Below, piece after piece: positions 1 to 8,051 of a stretch of DNA of 42,566 nucleotides. Under the pieces are notes generated by a model that did no database searches, was not told the DNA's origin, and worked only from the letters and a program-made list of their open reading frames with translations. This DNA is from an uncultured Clostridia bacterium (GTDB taxonomy: Bacteria; Bacillota; Clostridia; UBA1381): NCBI GenBank assembly GCA_934463455.1, contig CAKSJU010000005.1, forward strand, positions 1 through 42,566, in the 5' to 3' direction. Every line of letters starts with the position of its first letter. The stretch's first letter is position 1. Position numbers and translations under genes: made by a program.

Positions 1-105
1 GATTTTCACCGTCGCCACATTCGTCGCAGCGGAAACGGAGGTTATACCAAGCGAAAGTACCATCGCGGCAGAAAGCAACACTGCCAATAGTTTTTTAGCT
101 TTCAT
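1..105 (-). CDS. exported protein, N-terminal fragment (cut by window edge)
   Basis: Only the first 35 codons are in the window. They start at the ATG on the minus strand (103-105), with an AGAAGGA ribosome site about 7 bases upstream. The peptide begins MKAKKLLAVLL and has a classic Sec signal peptide: Lys-rich n-region, a hydrophobic core (LLAVLLSAAMVLSLGI) and a probable SVSAA cleavage region around residues 25-27. The mature protein lies outside, so no function can be given; it could be a secreted enzyme, a surface protein or a binding protein. It sits behind an unusually long leader and two tandem promoters (336-363 and 382-410), which suggests strong or controlled expression. The reading is convincing because signal peptide, ribosome site and promoter line up. 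Confidence 0.8.
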   Translation of the reverse strand, partial: MKAKKLLAVLLSAAMVLSLGITSVSAATNVATVKI

Positions 106-335
106 ATAATTTATCCTTCTTTCTTAAGTTTTTGTGTCACACGGTTTAGCTTGATAGTGTCCACCCCTCCCCTCTTTATGTTGATTAAACCTGTGACGCT
201 TTATTTTGCAGGGAATGATCCCCTTTGTATGATATATAATTATCCGGCAAAGTCGGCTAATTATCTTAAATATATAGTCTTTCAAAAATACATACCACAT
301 AATCAGAATTATGTAGTATGTATTTTTTAGTTTAT
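106..335 (-). promoter_or_regulatory. long structured 5' leader of the exported-protein gene
   Basis: The stretch between the promoters and the ATG at 105 contains three separate helices when read on the minus strand. (1) 284-303 pairs with 308-327, a 20-pair stem with one mismatch and a 4-base loop. (2) 237-243 pairs with 258-264 around an inner CCG/CGG pairing. (3) A 12-pair stem, 136-148 with 186-197 (one bulged base), closes a G-rich loop (GAGGGGAGGGG near 161-176) and ends about 30 bases before the start codon. I do not recognise a known riboswitch consensus. It could be a cis-regulatory RNA or an mRNA-stabilising leader. Confidence 0.5.
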
Positions 336-363
336 ATAATATACGATAGTATTACAATATCAA
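336..363 (-). promoter_or_regulatory. second tandem promoter candidate
   Basis: On the minus strand TTGATA (358-363), a 16-base spacer and TATTAT (336-341) form a plausible sigma-A promoter. It lies inside the downstream copy of an imperfect 22-base direct repeat (338-360 / 368-391), so it probably arose by duplication of the neighbouring promoter region. Confidence 0.5.
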
Positions 364-381
364 AACTAATATACGGATAGT

Positions 382-410
382 ATTATAGTATTGAAACGAG
401 CTTTTGTCAA
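382..410 (-). promoter_or_regulatory. consensus sigma-A promoter (distal) of the exported-protein gene
   Basis: On the minus strand a perfect -35 TTGACA (405-410) is followed by exactly 17 bases and a perfect -10 TATAAT (382-387). It reads toward the ATG at 105, giving a leader of about 270 bases. The region carries an imperfect direct duplication (338-360 and 368-391), so a second, weaker promoter lies just downstream. Confidence 0.8.
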
Positions 411-690
411 TGACTTTTCAACGCATTTACAGAATTTTCATCATTTTGCACTAAAAAAGACATTTTTAAGACCAATGCTATTTTTATTTTTTACACCGGT
501 ATGCTTTGCTATGTCTTTTTTTCTACAAAAAAGTCTGTGATTTTTTTCATTGTCCGACAGCTCCTTTTTTTTGCTTTCTGCATATATTCTACCACAAACA
601 TATAAAACTATCCAAAAAGGCTGTACAATAAATATTAAGGTGACTGACAAACAAAGACTTGAAAAAATACTGCAAAAATTATCATTCAGC

Positions 691-720
691 AAAGAAAAAG
701 AGGCAGCCTGAAGCTACCTC
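691..720 (-). terminator. terminator of the lon-to-ileS unit
   Basis: On the minus strand GAGGTAGC (713-720) pairs with GCTGCCTC (700-707) with one G-U pair and a 5-base loop, directly followed by TTTTTCTTT. It lies 50 bases after the ileS stop codon, the right place and strand for a Rho-independent terminator. Confidence 0.8.
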
Positions 721-769
721 AAAATTTCTGTATGGGATTTTACCCCAACTATTGACAAAGAGTCTTTTT

Positions 770-3562
770 TTATTCTGTTAATTTTCTTACGCAATCTGCG
801 CATATGCCGTCAAAGCCCTCCACAGTTCCGACAGTTTCGGAATGTACCCAGCAGCGGCCGCATTTTTCATACTTACTTGCTTCAACCTTAACCTTTACAA
901 CATCTCCCGCATACGCATTTTCGGCATCATTATCCGAAACGGATGCTTTCGAGGTGATAAAGATTTCGGCAAGCTCGCTTTCCATACTCTTCAACAGCTC
1001 ATAAAGCTCTCCCGAAGCAAATACTTCAACCTCCGCGTCGAGCGGTTTACCTATAAGCTTATCGTTTCTTGCAATTTCAAGCGCCTTATTTACATCATTT
1101 CTGACTTCAATTATCTTATTCCATTTTTCTTCCAGTGCTTCATTGTCATATTCCGCATTGGTTTTCGGCATGCTTGAGAACATTACGCTTCTTACATCGT
1201 CATTTGCGTAATGCGGCATATACTTCCAGATTTCTTCGGCAGTAAATGCAATAACCGGTGCAAGCAGCTTAACAAGTGCGTCAAGAATTATAAACATCGC
1301 CGATTGTGCGCTTCTTCTTGCCTTTGATTCCGGCTTTTCGGTATAAAGTCTCGACTTTAATATATCAAGATAGAAATTACTCATATCAACAATGCAGAAG
1401 TTAAGTATAGCATTGTAAATACCGTGAAATTCATAGGTTTCGTAAGCGTCAATTGTCTTTTCGATAAGACCGTTAAGCTTCATAAGTGCCCATTTATCTG
1501 TTTCGAGCATATCTTCGTATTTTGTCATGTCTTTATTCGGGTCAAAATCGTTGATATTGCTCATTATATATCTGGCGGTATTGCGCAGCTTTCTGTATCC
1601 CTCGGAAAGCTGTTTCAGTGCCTCCTGCGACATTCTCATATCTGTTTTATAGTCCGCAGATACAACCCAAAGTCTTAAAACATCCGCGCCGTATTTATCA
1701 ACAATTTCCTGCGGCGAAATAGCATTTCCTTTTGATTTGGACATTTTTTTGCCTTCGCCGTCCTGAATCATACCGTGGGTAATAACAGTTTTATACGGTG
1801 CCATTCCTTTTGTCGCCACGCTTGTAAGAAGAGACGACTGAAACCAACCTCTGTATTGGTCGTTACCCTCAAGATATATATCAGCCGGATATACCAAATC
1901 TTCGCGCTCATCGCAAACCGCAGCATGAGAAGATCCGGAATCAAACCAAACGTCCATTATATCTTTTTCCTTTGTGAAATGCGTACAGCCGCACTCACAC
2001 TTTGTACCGCCCGGCAAGATTTCATCCGCATCCAGCTCCCACCATTTATCGGGACCTTCTTCGCGGAACAGCTTGCTGACAGCCGCTATTGTATCTTTAT
2101 TTATAAGCTCTTTACCGCAATCCGCACAATAGAATATCGGAATCGGAACGCCCCATGTTCTCTGTCTTGAAATACACCAATCCGTTCTATCAAGTACCAT
2201 AGAGGTAATTCTGTCCCTGCCCCACTGTGGAATCCACTGCACACTGTCAATTGCTTTAACCGCGTCTTCCTTTAACGAATCAACCGATGCAAACCACTGG
2301 TCTGCCGCACGGAAGATTATCGGATTGTCACATCTCCAGCAATGCGGATATTGGTGAATTATTTTCTCCGCTGCCAAAAGGCTGCCGGCCGAAGTCAATT
2401 TTTCGAGAATTTTTTCATTTGAGTCTTCATAATAAAGTCCCGCAAATTCACCGGCAAGGTCATTCAAATAACCCTTTTCGTCAACCGGAACGGGAATATC
2501 AAGCTGCGGATAATTTCTGCATACGACATAGTCCTCCGCACCGAAGCCCGGAGCAGTGTGTACACATCCTGTACCTGCGTCCAGCGTTACGTGGTCTCCG
2601 ACTATTACAAGCGACTCTCTGTCCATAAAAGGATGCTTACATGTCATAAGCTCAAGCTCGGAGCCTTTGAATTTCTTTACGATTTCATAGCCGCCCTCAA
2701 GCTTTGCCGCAGCTGCCACGCTGTCTATCAGCTCGGTTGCAAGCACATAAATTTCTCCGTTATTGAATTTAACAAGAGAATATTCAAAATCGGGATTAAG
2801 GCAAACAGCCACGTTGCCCGGCAATGTCCATGTCGTTGTCGTCCATATTACAAAGTATACATTTTCCAGTCCGTCGAATTTACCCTTATCGTCCGCAACC
2901 GCAAATTTTACATAAATTGACTTTGTTGAATCCTCGGCATATTCTATTTCGGCTTCAGCCAATGCGGTTTCGCAATGCGGACACCAATAAACCGGTTTCA
3001 ATCCTTTATATATGAGTCCGTTCTCTGCCATTTTTCCGAACACTTCAATCTGTTTTGCAACAAACTCATTTTTAAGTGTCAAATACGGATTGTCCCAATC
3101 GCCGATTACGCCGAGACGCTTAAACTGCTTCTTTTGATTTTCAACATTTTTGATTGCAAAGCCTCTGCATGCCTCGCGGAATTTAACTTCTCCGACGGTA
3201 TGTCTGTTTATACCGAGTTTTTTTATTGCCTGCAATTCAATCGGCAAGCCGTGAGTGTCCCATCCGGGAACATATGGTGCGTAAAATCCTTGCAGATTTT
3301 TATATCTTATGATTATATCCTTTAAAATTTTGTTAAGCGCATGACCCATATGAAGATCGCCGTTTGCATACGGAGGTCCGTCATGCAGAATAAAGGGAGT
3401 TTTTCCCTTATGCTTTTCCTTTAAGCTGTTATATAAATCAATTTCTTCCCAATAAGCAAGAGTTTCCGGCTCACGCTGCGGAAGGTTTCCTCTCATCGGA
3501 AATTCGGTAGACGGGAGATTTACCGATTTTGTATAGTCTTTTTTTTCGCATTTTTCGCACAT
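770..3562 (-). CDS. ileS: isoleucyl-tRNA synthetase
   Basis: Class I aminoacyl-tRNA synthetase charging tRNA-Ile in the cytoplasm. The 930-residue length is typical for bacterial IleRS. The HIGH-type motif HMGH is at residues 71-74 after GPPYANG, and KMSKS is at 606-610. The C-terminal zinc finger (CGRCW ... CADC) characteristic of the longer bacterial form is present. I start it at the ATG at 3562 (MCEKCEKKDY), because AAAGGACG lies about 10 bases upstream. The frame stays open 14 codons further but that extension lacks a ribosome site. It is the last gene of the division cluster, 59 bases after divIVA, followed by a terminator. The divIVA-ileS order is conserved in many Firmicutes. No T-box leader fits in the short gap, so expression probably depends on upstream promoters. 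Confidence 0.97.
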   Translation of the reverse strand: MCEKCEKKDYTKSVNLPSTEFPMRGNLPQREPETLAYWEEIDLYNSLKEKHKGKTPFILHDGPPYANGDLHMGHALNKILKDIIIRYKNLQGFYAPYVPGWDTHGLPIELQAIKKLGINRHTVGEVKFREACRGFAIKNVENQKKQFKRLGVIGDWDNPYLTLKNEFVAKQIEVFGKMAENGLIYKGLKPVYWCPHCETALAEAEIEYAEDSTKSIYVKFAVADDKGKFDGLENVYFVIWTTTTWTLPGNVAVCLNPDFEYSLVKFNNGEIYVLATELIDSVAAAAKLEGGYEIVKKFKGSELELMTCKHPFMDRESLVIVGDHVTLDAGTGCVHTAPGFGAEDYVVCRNYPQLDIPVPVDEKGYLNDLAGEFAGLYYEDSNEKILEKLTSAGSLLAAEKIIHQYPHCWRCDNPIIFRAADQWFASVDSLKEDAVKAIDSVQWIPQWGRDRITSMVLDRTDWCISRQRTWGVPIPIFYCADCGKELINKDTIAAVSKLFREEGPDKWWELDADEILPGGTKCECGCTHFTKEKDIMDVWFDSGSSHAAVCDEREDLVYPADIYLEGNDQYRGWFQSSLLTSVATKGMAPYKTVITHGMIQDGEGKKMSKSKGNAISPQEIVDKYGADVLRLWVVSADYKTDMRMSQEALKQLSEGYRKLRNTARYIMSNINDFDPNKDMTKYEDMLETDKWALMKLNGLIEKTIDAYETYEFHGIYNAILNFCIVDMSNFYLDILKSRLYTEKPESKARRSAQSAMFIILDALVKLLAPVIAFTAEEIWKYMPHYANDDVRSVMFSSMPKTNAEYDNEALEEKWNKIIEVRNDVNKALEIARNDKLIGKPLDAEVEVFASGELYELLKSMESELAEIFITSKASVSDNDAENAYAGDVVKVKVEASKYEKCGRCWVHSETVGTVEGFDGICADCVRKLTE

Positions 3563-3621
3563 ATTTAATTTTCGTCCTTTCGATATTTTGCCTTTCGGTA
3601 TCAATATCTATTTTAATACAT

Positions 3622-4062
3622 TTAGTTTGTTTTGTCAAGCAATTCCACAACTCTTGCGCAAATACCTTTCATTTGAGATTTATATGAATCTATCTCCATT
3701 TGCAAATCGGCAAGCTCTTTTTTTCTTGCAAGAATATCATCGTTTGTTTGTCTTATCATGTCCGACGCTTTATTCTGTGCGTCGGTCATCATATTATCCG
3801 CTCTCTCGGAAGCGTTTTTCTTTATGCTTTCCGCCGATTGCTGAGCAAGCAAAATAGCGTCCTTTAACGAGCTTTCCATTCCTTTATACTGGTCAACCGA
3901 CGCTTGCAGCCCCGCAATCCTGTCCTTCAGTTCCATATTCTCTTTATACAGCTTTTCGTAGTCTTTTCCGACCATATCCAAAAAGTCATCTACTTCATCG
4001 GCATTATACCCTCTGAAGCTCACATCAAAGTCCTGTTTTTGAATATCAATTGGTGTCAACAT
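3622..4062 (-). CDS. divIVA: DivIVA-family cell pole/septum protein
   Basis: Peripheral membrane coiled-coil protein that marks curved membrane at poles and septa and recruits division partners. The 146-residue product begins MLTPIDIQKQDF and continues FRGYNADEVDDFLD, the diagnostic DivIVA N-terminal membrane-binding segment. Most of the rest (about residues 30-140) is predicted coiled coil rich in Lys, Glu and Gln. The start at 4062 is preceded by AAAGGGAGCG seven bases upstream; an 8-codon longer frame lacks this. It lies between ylmH and ileS as in Bacillus and Clostridium. A perfect 16-base palindrome (4094-4109) sits just upstream in the gap to ylmH. Confidence 0.93.
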   Translation of the reverse strand: MLTPIDIQKQDFDVSFRGYNADEVDDFLDMVGKDYEKLYKENMELKDRIAGLQASVDQYKGMESSLKDAILLAQQSAESIKKNASERADNMMTDAQNKASDMIRQTNDDILARKKELADLQMEIDSYKSQMKGICARVVELLDKTN

Positions 4063-4116
4063 ATTAAAACGCTCCCTTTTTATCATTTATTTTAATTGCA
4101 TATGCAATTATTTGCT

Positions 4117-4917
4117 TTATTTATACTTTTTAAAAATAACATGTATTCTTCCGCTTCCGGTAGTATTGCCTATTTTTTCAAGAATTACACGACCGTATCC
4201 TCTCACCGACATCAAGTCGCTTTCCTTTACCGCTGCCGAAACAGACGATATTTCTTTATGATTAAGCGACACTTTTCCGGAATTAATCAAAAGCGACGCC
4301 TCCCGCCTTGAAATGTTAAGTGCTGCCGCCAAAAGTGCGTCAAGTCTGTCCGATGCGGCAACCGCGGTTATAGTTTTAAATTCTTTTTCGGGTAATTCGG
4401 CATTGTTTACATCAGCTTTTTTTATACTGACTCCGCAATTTGCAATCTTTTTTATTCCGCTGCAAATGTAGTCCGCTATATCATCGCATACAAAAACATA
4501 CGCACCATCACAGCAAACCAAAATATCTCCGATTTTATTTCTTTTCAATCCGAGAGACAGTATCGCGCCGAGATAATCCCTGTGAGAAAGCTGTGCTTCA
4601 TAAGTTTTATTTATTATCAAAAGAGAAACGGGGAATTTTCTTTCAAGCTCCCATTCCGGAAAAACACCCATAATACGTCTTTCGGCTTCGGCATATCCTC
4701 CGTAATACTCGGTTTCAAAGCCTACTCTGCCGCCTACCTTTTCCGAAATTACCATACGCTCCGCATCGGTTAAAAATGCCGAAAACTTTGCCTCGCAATG
4801 TTTCTCGCAAAGCCGATACAAATCTTCGGCTTTTGCTGTCAAAATCTTTTCTTCGTTATTCATATCCGTCTGTATCAAAAAAGCCGCGGCAAAAATCATA
4901 CAATACAGATTTCGCAT
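4117..4917 (-). CDS. ylmH: YlmH-type S4-domain RNA-binding protein
   Basis: Member of the YlmH family found in the sepF-divIVA cluster of Firmicutes. It has an N-terminal RNA-binding-like region and a C-terminal S4 domain (about residues 190-250, ending VRGYGRVILEKIG). S4 proteins bind structured RNA; YlmH homologues are linked to ribosome function in the literature. The S4 core here reads ALNISRREASLLINSGKV. I chose the ATG at 4917 because GAGGAG lies five bases upstream. However, the first 18 residues (MRNLYCMIFAAAFLIQ...) are hydrophobic and unlike the family; the conserved part begins near a second ATG at 4863 (MNNEEKIL) that has no clear ribosome site. The usual ylmG (YggT) gene between sepF and ylmH is absent; the gap is only 73 bases. 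Confidence 0.85.
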   Translation of the reverse strand: MRNLYCMIFAAAFLIQTDMNNEEKILTAKAEDLYRLCEKHCEAKFSAFLTDAERMVISEKVGGRVGFETEYYGGYAEAERRIMGVFPEWELERKFPVSLLIINKTYEAQLSHRDYLGAILSLGLKRNKIGDILVCCDGAYVFVCDDIADYICSGIKKIANCGVSIKKADVNNAELPEKEFKTITAVAASDRLDALLAAALNISRREASLLINSGKVSLNHKEISSVSAAVKESDLMSVRGYGRVILEKIGNTTGSGRIHVIFKKYK

Positions 4918-4990
4918 GTAAACTCCTCAGCATCACGAATCATATATTGCACTTTGCCGCAGCTCCTTTGCTAATCTGTTTTATTTCCAA

Positions 4991-5416
4991 TTAAAACATG
5001 TTCCACTCAAAGCTGCCGTTTGCGCCGTCGTTAAGTACCTCTCCCGCAATATCCATATGTGCCGGAGTTGCAAGGAAAATACCTCCCGATACTTTTTGCA
5101 TATTTCCGTTTACACCATATACGGTTCCCGCGATAAAATCAACAACACGTCTTGCTTCGTCAGGATCCAATGCGCCTACGTCAATAACAACCGGACGTCT
5201 TTTTTTAAGCTCGTCCGCAACCGAAGTCGAATTACTAAAGCATTTCGGCTTCAAAACAACAATTTTAGACTGCGCCTGTGCCGGATTTAAAGGAACAACC
5301 TTACTTCTTTTCGGCTGACGAATTTCCTCCTGCGGCTCTTCATATGCCATTTCCTCTTCATCATCCTCAATGTCACCAAAACCGATGAATTCTTTTACAG
5401 TATCAACAAAACCCAT
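4991..5416 (-). CDS. sepF: cell division protein SepF
   Basis: SepF (YlmF) is a membrane-anchored FtsZ-binding protein that bundles FtsZ polymers at the septum. The 141-residue product shows the family layout: a short amphipathic N-terminal helix (MGFVDTVKEFIGF), an acidic low-complexity linker (about 15-45), then the SepF core with KPKCFSNSTSVADELKKR and the strongly conserved VIDVGALDPDEARRVVDFI, and a C-terminal FLATP segment. The ATG at 5416 has AAAGGA about 10 bases upstream; a TTG two codons earlier is possible but less likely. It lies 19 bases after yggS and before ylmH, as in the Bacillus ylm cluster. Confidence 0.94.
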   Translation of the reverse strand: MGFVDTVKEFIGFGDIEDDEEEMAYEEPQEEIRQPKRSKVVPLNPAQAQSKIVVLKPKCFSNSTSVADELKKRRPVVIDVGALDPDEARRVVDFIAGTVYGVNGNMQKVSGGIFLATPAHMDIAGEVLNDGANGSFEWNMF

Positions 5417-5435
5417 TTCCAATCCATTCCTTTCA

Positions 5436-6137
5436 TCATTTTATATTCAATGCAGAATAATTTCTTTTGCCGAACAAGGCACTTCCCACCCGCACCATGT
5501 TCGAACCGCATTCTATGGCAGCTTCATAATCTCCGCTCATGCCCATAGACAAATATTTCATAGTAACATTATCATATTTTTTCTTTGATATGTCAAGATA
5601 AATCTTACGTATGTTATCAAAATGTAATTTATTTGACATATTACTGTCAATTTTAGGCGCAATTGTCATCAAACCGCAAACTTTCACATGTGTAAGCGTC
5701 CCTGCATGCAAAAGCATTCCTTCCAATTCATCGGGAGCAATTCCGAATTTTGTTTCTTCGCCCGATATATTTACTTCAATTAAAATATCCATGGTCACGT
5801 CATGCTTTATCGCCTGCCGCTCTATTTCATCCATTAATTTTATTGAATCTACCGAATGAATCATGCAAACCTTATCGATTATGTACTTGACCTTATTTGT
5901 CTGCAAATGACCTATCAAATGCCATCTGACAGGCTTTACACTGTCGTATTTTTCCATAATCTCCTGAACTTTATTTTCTCCTATGTCGGTAATGCCAAGG
6001 TCAATAGCTTCATTTATCACCTCTGCGGAATGTGTTTTTGTTACCGCGACAAGCGTTATTTCACTCGGGTCTCTGCCGGCTGCTTTTGCCGCTTTTATTA
6101 TATTTTCCTTGACCTTTATCAAGTTATCCTTTAGCAT
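5436..6137 (-). CDS. yggS: YggS/YlmE family pyridoxal-phosphate homeostasis protein
   Basis: PLP-binding TIM-barrel protein (PLPBP/COG0325 family) that helps balance vitamin B6 and amino-acid pools; no catalytic reaction is established for the family. The 233-residue length is standard. The PLP lysine is the K in LVAVTKTHS (about residue 34); other family marks are GENKVQE, WHLIGHLQTNK and the C-terminal SMGMSGDYEAAIECGSNMVR, which binds the phosphate. The ribosome site GAGGGG lies about 11 bases before the ATG. It is ylmE of the ylmE-ylmF-ylmH-divIVA cluster, 28 bases downstream of the HlyD-like gene and clearly co-transcribed. Confidence 0.94.
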   Translation of the reverse strand: MLKDNLIKVKENIIKAAKAAGRDPSEITLVAVTKTHSAEVINEAIDLGITDIGENKVQEIMEKYDSVKPVRWHLIGHLQTNKVKYIIDKVCMIHSVDSIKLMDEIERQAIKHDVTMDILIEVNISGEETKFGIAPDELEGMLLHAGTLTHVKVCGLMTIAPKIDSNMSNKLHFDNIRKIYLDISKKKYDNVTMKYLSMGMSGDYEAAIECGSNMVRVGSALFGKRNYSALNIK

Positions 6138-6165
6138 TTGTCTATAAGCCCCTCTTCATTAAATT

Positions 6166-7377
6166 TCAGCCTGCCGCCGTTGGTGTGTCGGTTTTTTCTC
6201 CCACTACAATCTTGTCAAACTGTTCAAGCGGATTTGTTACACCCTCGGTTATCGCATTTATTATTACGGTATCGTTATCACTGTCGGTATAAATAACTTT
6301 ACAGGGCTTGAACACCTCGTTAATTCCGTATCTCACCATAACTCCCTGCTGACCGTCTTTTACTCTTACAGCTGAAATAGGTATCCGAAAACCGCTGTAT
6401 TCCTTTGATATGATTTCCATTGAGCTTTGTCTTAGCGAAAATATACCCTCTATGTATTTTTCACATTCAAATATAACAACCGAATAATCGCTTTCCGCCG
6501 CGGCATCCGCGCGTAAAATTTTAGCTTCCGCTTCTACACCCGGAATACTGTCAAATCTGAGCGTTACAACCTGCCCTTTTTCAAACTTTGAAGCATTTTC
6601 GGTTTTCATTTTCGAAAAAACATACCAGACATGGTTGTCTATTACCTTGCAAACCGGTTCTCCCGAAAGTGCGGTTGTTTTTGCCGTTGTTTCGGTAATT
6701 TTTTTCGATGCTGAGTCAAAATCCTCCACAGTGTACGAATCCAGCTTATCTACGGTAAATTCACTTTCCAATCCGTCGATATTTGTGGAAAACACTCCCG
6801 AGCAATCGGAATAAATATCCGATTTTGCACGGCCGAGGTTTGCCTCAAGAGTATTTTTTCTGCTTCGAAGAGATTCGATGCTTTCGGTTGATGCCGTTGT
6901 TTCTTCGCCCGAAACAACACTTTTTATGCTGCTTTTTATTTTTGAAATTCGAGACATGTCGTTATCGTCAACCGCCTGCAGGATTTCGTTTTTCAAATTT
7001 TTAAGCCTTGTTTCGCTGTCGGAATCGTCTTTTGAAAAGTTATTGTTTTTATCATAATCTTCTATTTCCGCTATTTTTTTATTCAGATTGTCTATTTCCT
7101 GCAAGCTCTGCGCATCAACAACACCATCATATACCGCAGCAATAAGTCTGTCCTTGCCCACGCGCGCACCCTCGCTTGCATATGTGTAAAAGGTTCCGGA
7201 TGCCCCGGCGCTGCAGACAGATTCTTTTCTGACAAAAAATGCGTCGGCTGTTGTACTTTCTTCATATTCGGTCACTCTTGCAAGAGTGGTCTCAACCGGC
7301 TTATCCAGATAACGAATTGCATACACGCAGATAAAAGCCGTCACGGCAGCCAATATTAATGTGACGCTTTTTTTCAT
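6166..7377 (-). CDS. HlyD-like periplasmic-adaptor-type membrane protein
   Basis: 403-residue protein with one N-terminal membrane segment (VTLILAAVTAFICVYAI, about residues 4-21) and an extracytoplasmic body. A biotinyl-lipoyl-like part (GTFYTYASEGARVGKDRLIAAVYDG) is split by a long coiled-coil stretch (about 95-190). A second beta-rich part follows (GQVVTLRFDSIPGVEAEAKI, then FRIPISAVRVKDGQQGVMV), matching the general plan of HlyD/RND membrane-fusion adaptors. The ribosome site GGAGG lies six bases before the ATG. No transporter gene is next to it; it sits between ysxC and yggS inside the division cluster. I recall similar genes beside yggS-sepF in other Clostridia, so the placement may be conserved. 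Its partner and role are unknown; a function at the septum or envelope is only inference. Confidence 0.75.
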   Translation of the reverse strand: MKKSVTLILAAVTAFICVYAIRYLDKPVETTLARVTEYEESTTADAFFVRKESVCSAGASGTFYTYASEGARVGKDRLIAAVYDGVVDAQSLQEIDNLNKKIAEIEDYDKNNNFSKDDSDSETRLKNLKNEILQAVDDNDMSRISKIKSSIKSVVSGEETTASTESIESLRSRKNTLEANLGRAKSDIYSDCSGVFSTNIDGLESEFTVDKLDSYTVEDFDSASKKITETTAKTTALSGEPVCKVIDNHVWYVFSKMKTENASKFEKGQVVTLRFDSIPGVEAEAKILRADAAAESDYSVVIFECEKYIEGIFSLRQSSMEIISKEYSGFRIPISAVRVKDGQQGVMVRYGINEVFKPCKVIYTDSDNDTVIINAITEGVTNPLEQFDKIVVGEKTDTPTAAG

Positions 7378-7398
7378 ATTAATCCTCCATCCTGCAGT

Positions 7399-8001
7399 TT
7401 ATTCGTCATATTCTCCTATACGTATCAGGTTTATAATATCCCATACGCTGAATTTGCCCTCATCGTCCTTTACCGAAAACGGCACAAGTATGTCATCCTC
7501 TCCTAAATCCAGCTTTGACCAAATCATATCAAGATTTTTCTCAAGCTCTCTCTTTTTCAGCTTATCGGTTTTTGTTGCAACAACAATCGCGCCTTCGGGC
7601 TGATAATGTCTCACCCAATCGAGCATTGTCATGTCGTCCGCAGTAGGTGCATGACGGCTGTCAACAAGCATAATGATACGCTCCAGCTCTTCCCTTTGGG
7701 ACAGATAAGTCTCTATCATTTTTCCCCACTTTGCAATTTCTTCCTTTGAGCGCACCGCATAGCCGTATCCCGGCAGGTCAACAAGATATATTGTATCGTC
7801 AATATCATAAAAATTTATCGTAGCCGTTTTTCCCGGTGCCGAGCTGACCCTCGCCAAAGATTTTCTGTTTAAAAGCTTATTTATCAATGATGATTTTCCC
7901 ACATTGGAACGTCCGACAAAAGCAAATTCTTTTTTCCCGTCTTTTGGGTACTGGTCCTCTCTGACCGCCGAAACGGTCAGCTTTACATTATTTATATTCA
8001 T
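7399..8001 (-). CDS. ysxC: ribosome-biogenesis GTPase YsxC/EngB
   Basis: Small TrmE-Era-EngA-YihA-class GTPase needed for assembly of the large ribosomal subunit. The 200-residue length is typical. G-box motifs in order: GRSNVGKSS (P-loop, about residues 30-38), PGKTATINFY (switch I region), DLPGYGYA (G3) and TKTDK (G4). The conserved LVDSRH is present. The ribosome site GAGAGG lies about six bases before the ATG at 8001. It follows lon by 50 bases, the conserved lon-ysxC pairing of Firmicutes, and precedes the HlyD-like gene by 21 bases. Confidence 0.95.
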   Translation of the reverse strand: MNINNVKLTVSAVREDQYPKDGKKEFAFVGRSNVGKSSLINKLLNRKSLARVSSAPGKTATINFYDIDDTIYLVDLPGYGYAVRSKEEIAKWGKMIETYLSQREELERIIMLVDSRHAPTADDMTMLDWVRHYQPEGAIVVATKTDKLKKRELEKNLDMIWSKLDLGEDDILVPFSVKDDEGKFSVWDIINLIRIGEYDE

Positions 8002-8051
8002 AATTTTACCTCTCGTACTAATTTCAGATAATTACCTTTGCAACTACCTGT

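Noticed and set aside
441..692. Open 83-codon frame on the minus strand in the gap before ileS
   Set aside because: It overlaps the T tract of the ileS terminator, has a low-complexity AT-rich composition and no ribosome site; the sequence looks like noncoding spacer.
3563..3621. T-box riboswitch for ileS
   Set aside because: The divIVA-ileS gap is only 59 bases and lacks the T-box sequence and antiterminator stem.
4094..4109. 16-base palindrome AATTGCATATGCAATT between ylmH and divIVA as an operator
   Set aside because: It is AT-rich, inside an operon gap and not next to a recognisable promoter, so chance cannot be excluded.
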